A stretch of DNA of 7,050 nucleotides from Thermoplasmata archaeon (GTDB taxonomy: Archaea > Thermoplasmatota > Thermoplasmata > GCA-020350865): assembly GCA_020351895.1 (NCBI GenBank), contig CP070672.1:3677833-3684882 (forward strand), in the 5' to 3' direction. The first letter of the stretch is position 1. The number at the start of each line of letters is the position of its first letter. The notes below the pieces were generated by a model, which saw nothing but the letters and a program-made list of their open reading frames with translations, was not told where the DNA came from and made no database searches. Of this stretch, positions 4,937 to 7,050 are shown piece after piece. Position numbers and translations under genes: made by a program.

Positions 4937-7050
4937 ATGGGCAGGAAGGTAATTGCGATTTGGCTTAGCCTGATCATGATTGTGGGCTTTGTTGTTATTG
5001 TGGATGTGAGTATGGATTTTACTGTTAATGTTGGAGGGACCACGCTCTATGTCAATACCACTGGGAGTGGAGGGGCGTATACAAGTATACAAGATGCTAT
5101 AAATGATTCTAAAGATGGAGATACGGTTTTTGTCTATAACGGGACTTATTATGAACATATCGATGTAAATAAAACGATAAATCTTACAGGAGAAGGTAAA
5201 GACATCACGAAAATTGATGGTGGTGAGAATGGAATCGTGGTTAATGTTAGTGCAGATTGGGTGAATATTACGGGATTTACTATCACAGGAAGTGGTATGG
5301 ATTCTGAAGAGGCGGGTATAAAACTCATTAACGTCCAAAACTGTGGGATTATAAATAATAATGTTTCTTGGAACTATTGGAGCCGTGGTATCTATCTATT
5401 TAATTCAAGTAAGAACAACATCACATCTAACATTATTTCATACAACTATTTCGGCATTATGATTTTTTATTCAAACGAGAACATCTTAACAAACAACACC
5501 CTTTTTTCAAATGCTGGCCATGGAATTTACCTTTACTCTTCTAATGGACACAGAATTCTTTACAATAATGCCTCCTTTAACGGTGATTATGGCATTTTAA
5601 TATCATCTTCCAATGGGAACAACATCACAGATAACATCGCTTCATCAAATAACAAAGACGGCATCCGTATATCTGCATCAATAATGAACAACATAACAAT
5701 TAATAACGCTTCCTTAAACAAAGATGTCGGTATCTACGTTAGTGGAGGAGAAAGAAACAACATCACAGCCAATGAGATCAACCATAACGACAAGGCGGGT
5801 ATTTTTCTATATTATACCCAGGCGAATAGAGCCTTTGGTAACTTAATGAAAAGTAATGGAATAATTATTTGGGGTGCTTCAATTGATGATTGGAACACAC
5901 ATGAGATTACTTCATCAAATAAAGTAAACAACAAACTCTTGTACTACTGGAAAAACCAAAATGGAGGAACTGTTCCACTTAATGCGGGCCAGGTAATCCT
6001 TGCTAATTGTACAAATGTGAGGATAGAAAACCAAAAGTTGTCCTATGCTACAAAAGGTATTCAACTTGGATTCTCTTCAAATATTATTATTGTAAATAAC
6101 AACGTTTCGAATAATAAGAATGGGATTGATTTATTCAATTCTAACGAGAACACCATCACGGGCAACATTGGCTATCTAATCGAGAGAGAAGGTATCAGAC
6201 TTTGGACCTCCGATAAGAACAATATCATTAAAAATAACCTATCCAACAGCAGGCATGGCGTTAATTTATGGTATTCAGATGATAACAACTTCACGGATAA
6301 TAGTTTATCCCATAATAGTTATAGTATTTATATTGCAAATTCCATTGGTAACAATATTGTGGACAATAATATATTTTCGAATATTAATGGTCTATATCTA
6401 GGGTCATCACCGGATAACCGCATTTATCATAACAACATCATGGAAAATACAAACCAGGCATTCGATAATGATAATAATCAATGGGACAATGATTATCCTT
6501 CGGGGGGTAACTATTGGTCTGATTATAATGGTGTGGATAAAAATAGTACCTCAGCTCAGAACGTACCTCCACCAGATGGTATTGGGGACACTCCCTATAT
6601 TATCGATTCAAATTCCCAGGATAACTATCCCTTAATGTATCCCATTGGGAATATTATATTCTTATATGAAGGCTGGAATTTAATCTCAATTCCTTTGATT
6701 CAACAAGATTCAAACTTGACCGCTATTTTCTCAACCATTATCGATTCATACGATTCTCTGCAGTTGTATAATATTAGTGACACCTCCAATCCGTGGAAGC
6801 ACTATCAAATCTCAAAAACATCTAATATGAACGATCTAAATATCCTCGACCACCCAATTAGGATTTGGATACATATCATAAAATCTGGTGGAATTCTTTT
6901 TGAATATACAGGCACGCAACCAGCTTCCAATCAAACCATCCAACTTCACCCTGGTTGGAACATGGTAGGTTACCCCTCAGTTACAAACCACAATAGATCC
7001 GATGGATTAAACAATCTTACCTTTGGTCAGGAGATAGACCTGATTCAATG
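4937..7050 (+). CDS. Paralogous secreted beta-helix (NosD/PbH1-type) surface protein, 3' partial
   Basis: The frame is open from ATG 4937 to the window edge (704 codons plus two bases), with no internal stop. The first 95 residues differ from the preceding gene at 11 positions, and residues 31-67 are identical. The signal sequence (MGRKVIAIWLSLIMIVGF) is almost unchanged. From about residue 95 the proteins diverge: this one has about 320 residues before the WNTHEI...YYWKNQNGG...AGQVILANC insert against about 220 in its neighbour, and fewer coils after it (about 205 against 250 residues to the GGN(F/Y)WS motif). GGNYWSDYNGVD...DGIGDTPYIID...DNYPLMYP follows, then LYEGWNLISIP and LHPGWNMVGYPS modules. 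Alignment to the neighbour (EIDLIQW against EVDEIQW) places the window end about 40 residues before the expected stop. The extracellular, probably glycosylated role is inferred as for its paralogue. Confidence 0.92.
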   Translation, partial: MGRKVIAIWLSLIMIVGFVVIVDVSMDFTVNVGGTTLYVNTTGSGGAYTSIQDAINDSKDGDTVFVYNGTYYEHIDVNKTINLTGEGKDITKIDGGENGIVVNVSADWVNITGFTITGSGMDSEEAGIKLINVQNCGIINNNVSWNYWSRGIYLFNSSKNNITSNIISYNYFGIMIFYSNENILTNNTLFSNAGHGIYLYSSNGHRILYNNASFNGDYGILISSSNGNNITDNIASSNNKDGIRISASIMNNITINNASLNKDVGIYVSGGERNNITANEINHNDKAGIFLYYTQANRAFGNLMKSNGIIIWGASIDDWNTHEITSSNKVNNKLLYYWKNQNGGTVPLNAGQVILANCTNVRIENQKLSYATKGIQLGFSSNIIIVNNNVSNNKNGIDLFNSNENTITGNIGYLIEREGIRLWTSDKNNIIKNNLSNSRHGVNLWYSDDNNFTDNSLSHNSYSIYIANSIGNNIVDNNIFSNINGLYLGSSPDNRIYHNNIMENTNQAFDNDNNQWDNDYPSGGNYWSDYNGVDKNSTSAQNVPPPDGIGDTPYIIDSNSQDNYPLMYPIGNIIFLYEGWNLISIPLIQQDSNLTAIFSTIIDSYDSLQLYNISDTSNPWKHYQISKTSNMNDLNILDHPIRIWIHIIKSGGILFEYTGTQPASNQTIQLHPGWNMVGYPSVTNHNRSDGLNNLTFGQEIDLIQ

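Noticed and set aside
4931..5338. 135-residue minus-strand frame covering the second beta-helix promoter
   Set aside because: Its length follows from antisense reading of the conserved 5' cassette, and it is not kept as one frame opposite the first copy.

Overview
The window looks like an archaeal chromosome segment, most plausibly from a Thermoplasmata-type euryarchaeote. The grounds are two large secreted beta-helix (NosD/PbH1-type) proteins with the GGN(F/Y)WS(D/E)Y...DGIGDTPY signature and a C-terminal GWN(M/L) module, TATTTAA boxes about 26-29 bases before ATG (a leaderless archaeal promoter layout), and an archaeal-style AAA+ ATPase with a C-terminal winged helix. The assignment comes from family knowledge and promoter layout, not from a marker gene.

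Layout, all complete or partial genes on the + strand. (1) 1-891: the 3' end of a fibrous surface or tail-fibre-like protein with seven exact 14-residue YadA-head repeats flanked by GIGTxxP modules. (2) 892-1464: a long non-coding stretch with a C-rich dispersed element, a possible 55-residue minus-strand ORF, a cluster of five ~20-bp semi-palindromic repeats (1181-1325), a TATA-like box, and six perfect or near-perfect 9-bp tandem repeats (1397-1450) that end just before the next gene. (3) 1465-2481: an AAA+ ATPase with winged helix, distantly Orc1/Cdc6-like. (4) 2497-2676: second copy of the dispersed element plus a promoter. (5) 2677-4752: complete 691-residue secreted beta-helix protein. 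(6) 4754-4936: third copy of the element and a near-identical promoter. (7) 4937 to the window end: a paralogue of the preceding gene, truncated by the window edge.

Together this is a cell-surface locus: one YadA-like fibre and two duplicated beta-helix proteins around a DNA-binding ATPase. The two beta-helix genes share almost the same promoter, signal sequence and N-terminal module but differ in the number and sequence of their helix coils, as in a family of surface proteins that diversifies by duplication and recombination. The ATPase gene is preceded by repeats that look like binding sites, so it may act on its own upstream region as autoregulator or replication initiator; this is inference.

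The signals most worth follow-up are the semi-palindromic repeat cluster, the 9-bp repeat in the ATPase leader, the paired GAGCGGAAGG boxes abutting the TATA box of both beta-helix genes, and the C-rich element found just after all three stop codons in the window.
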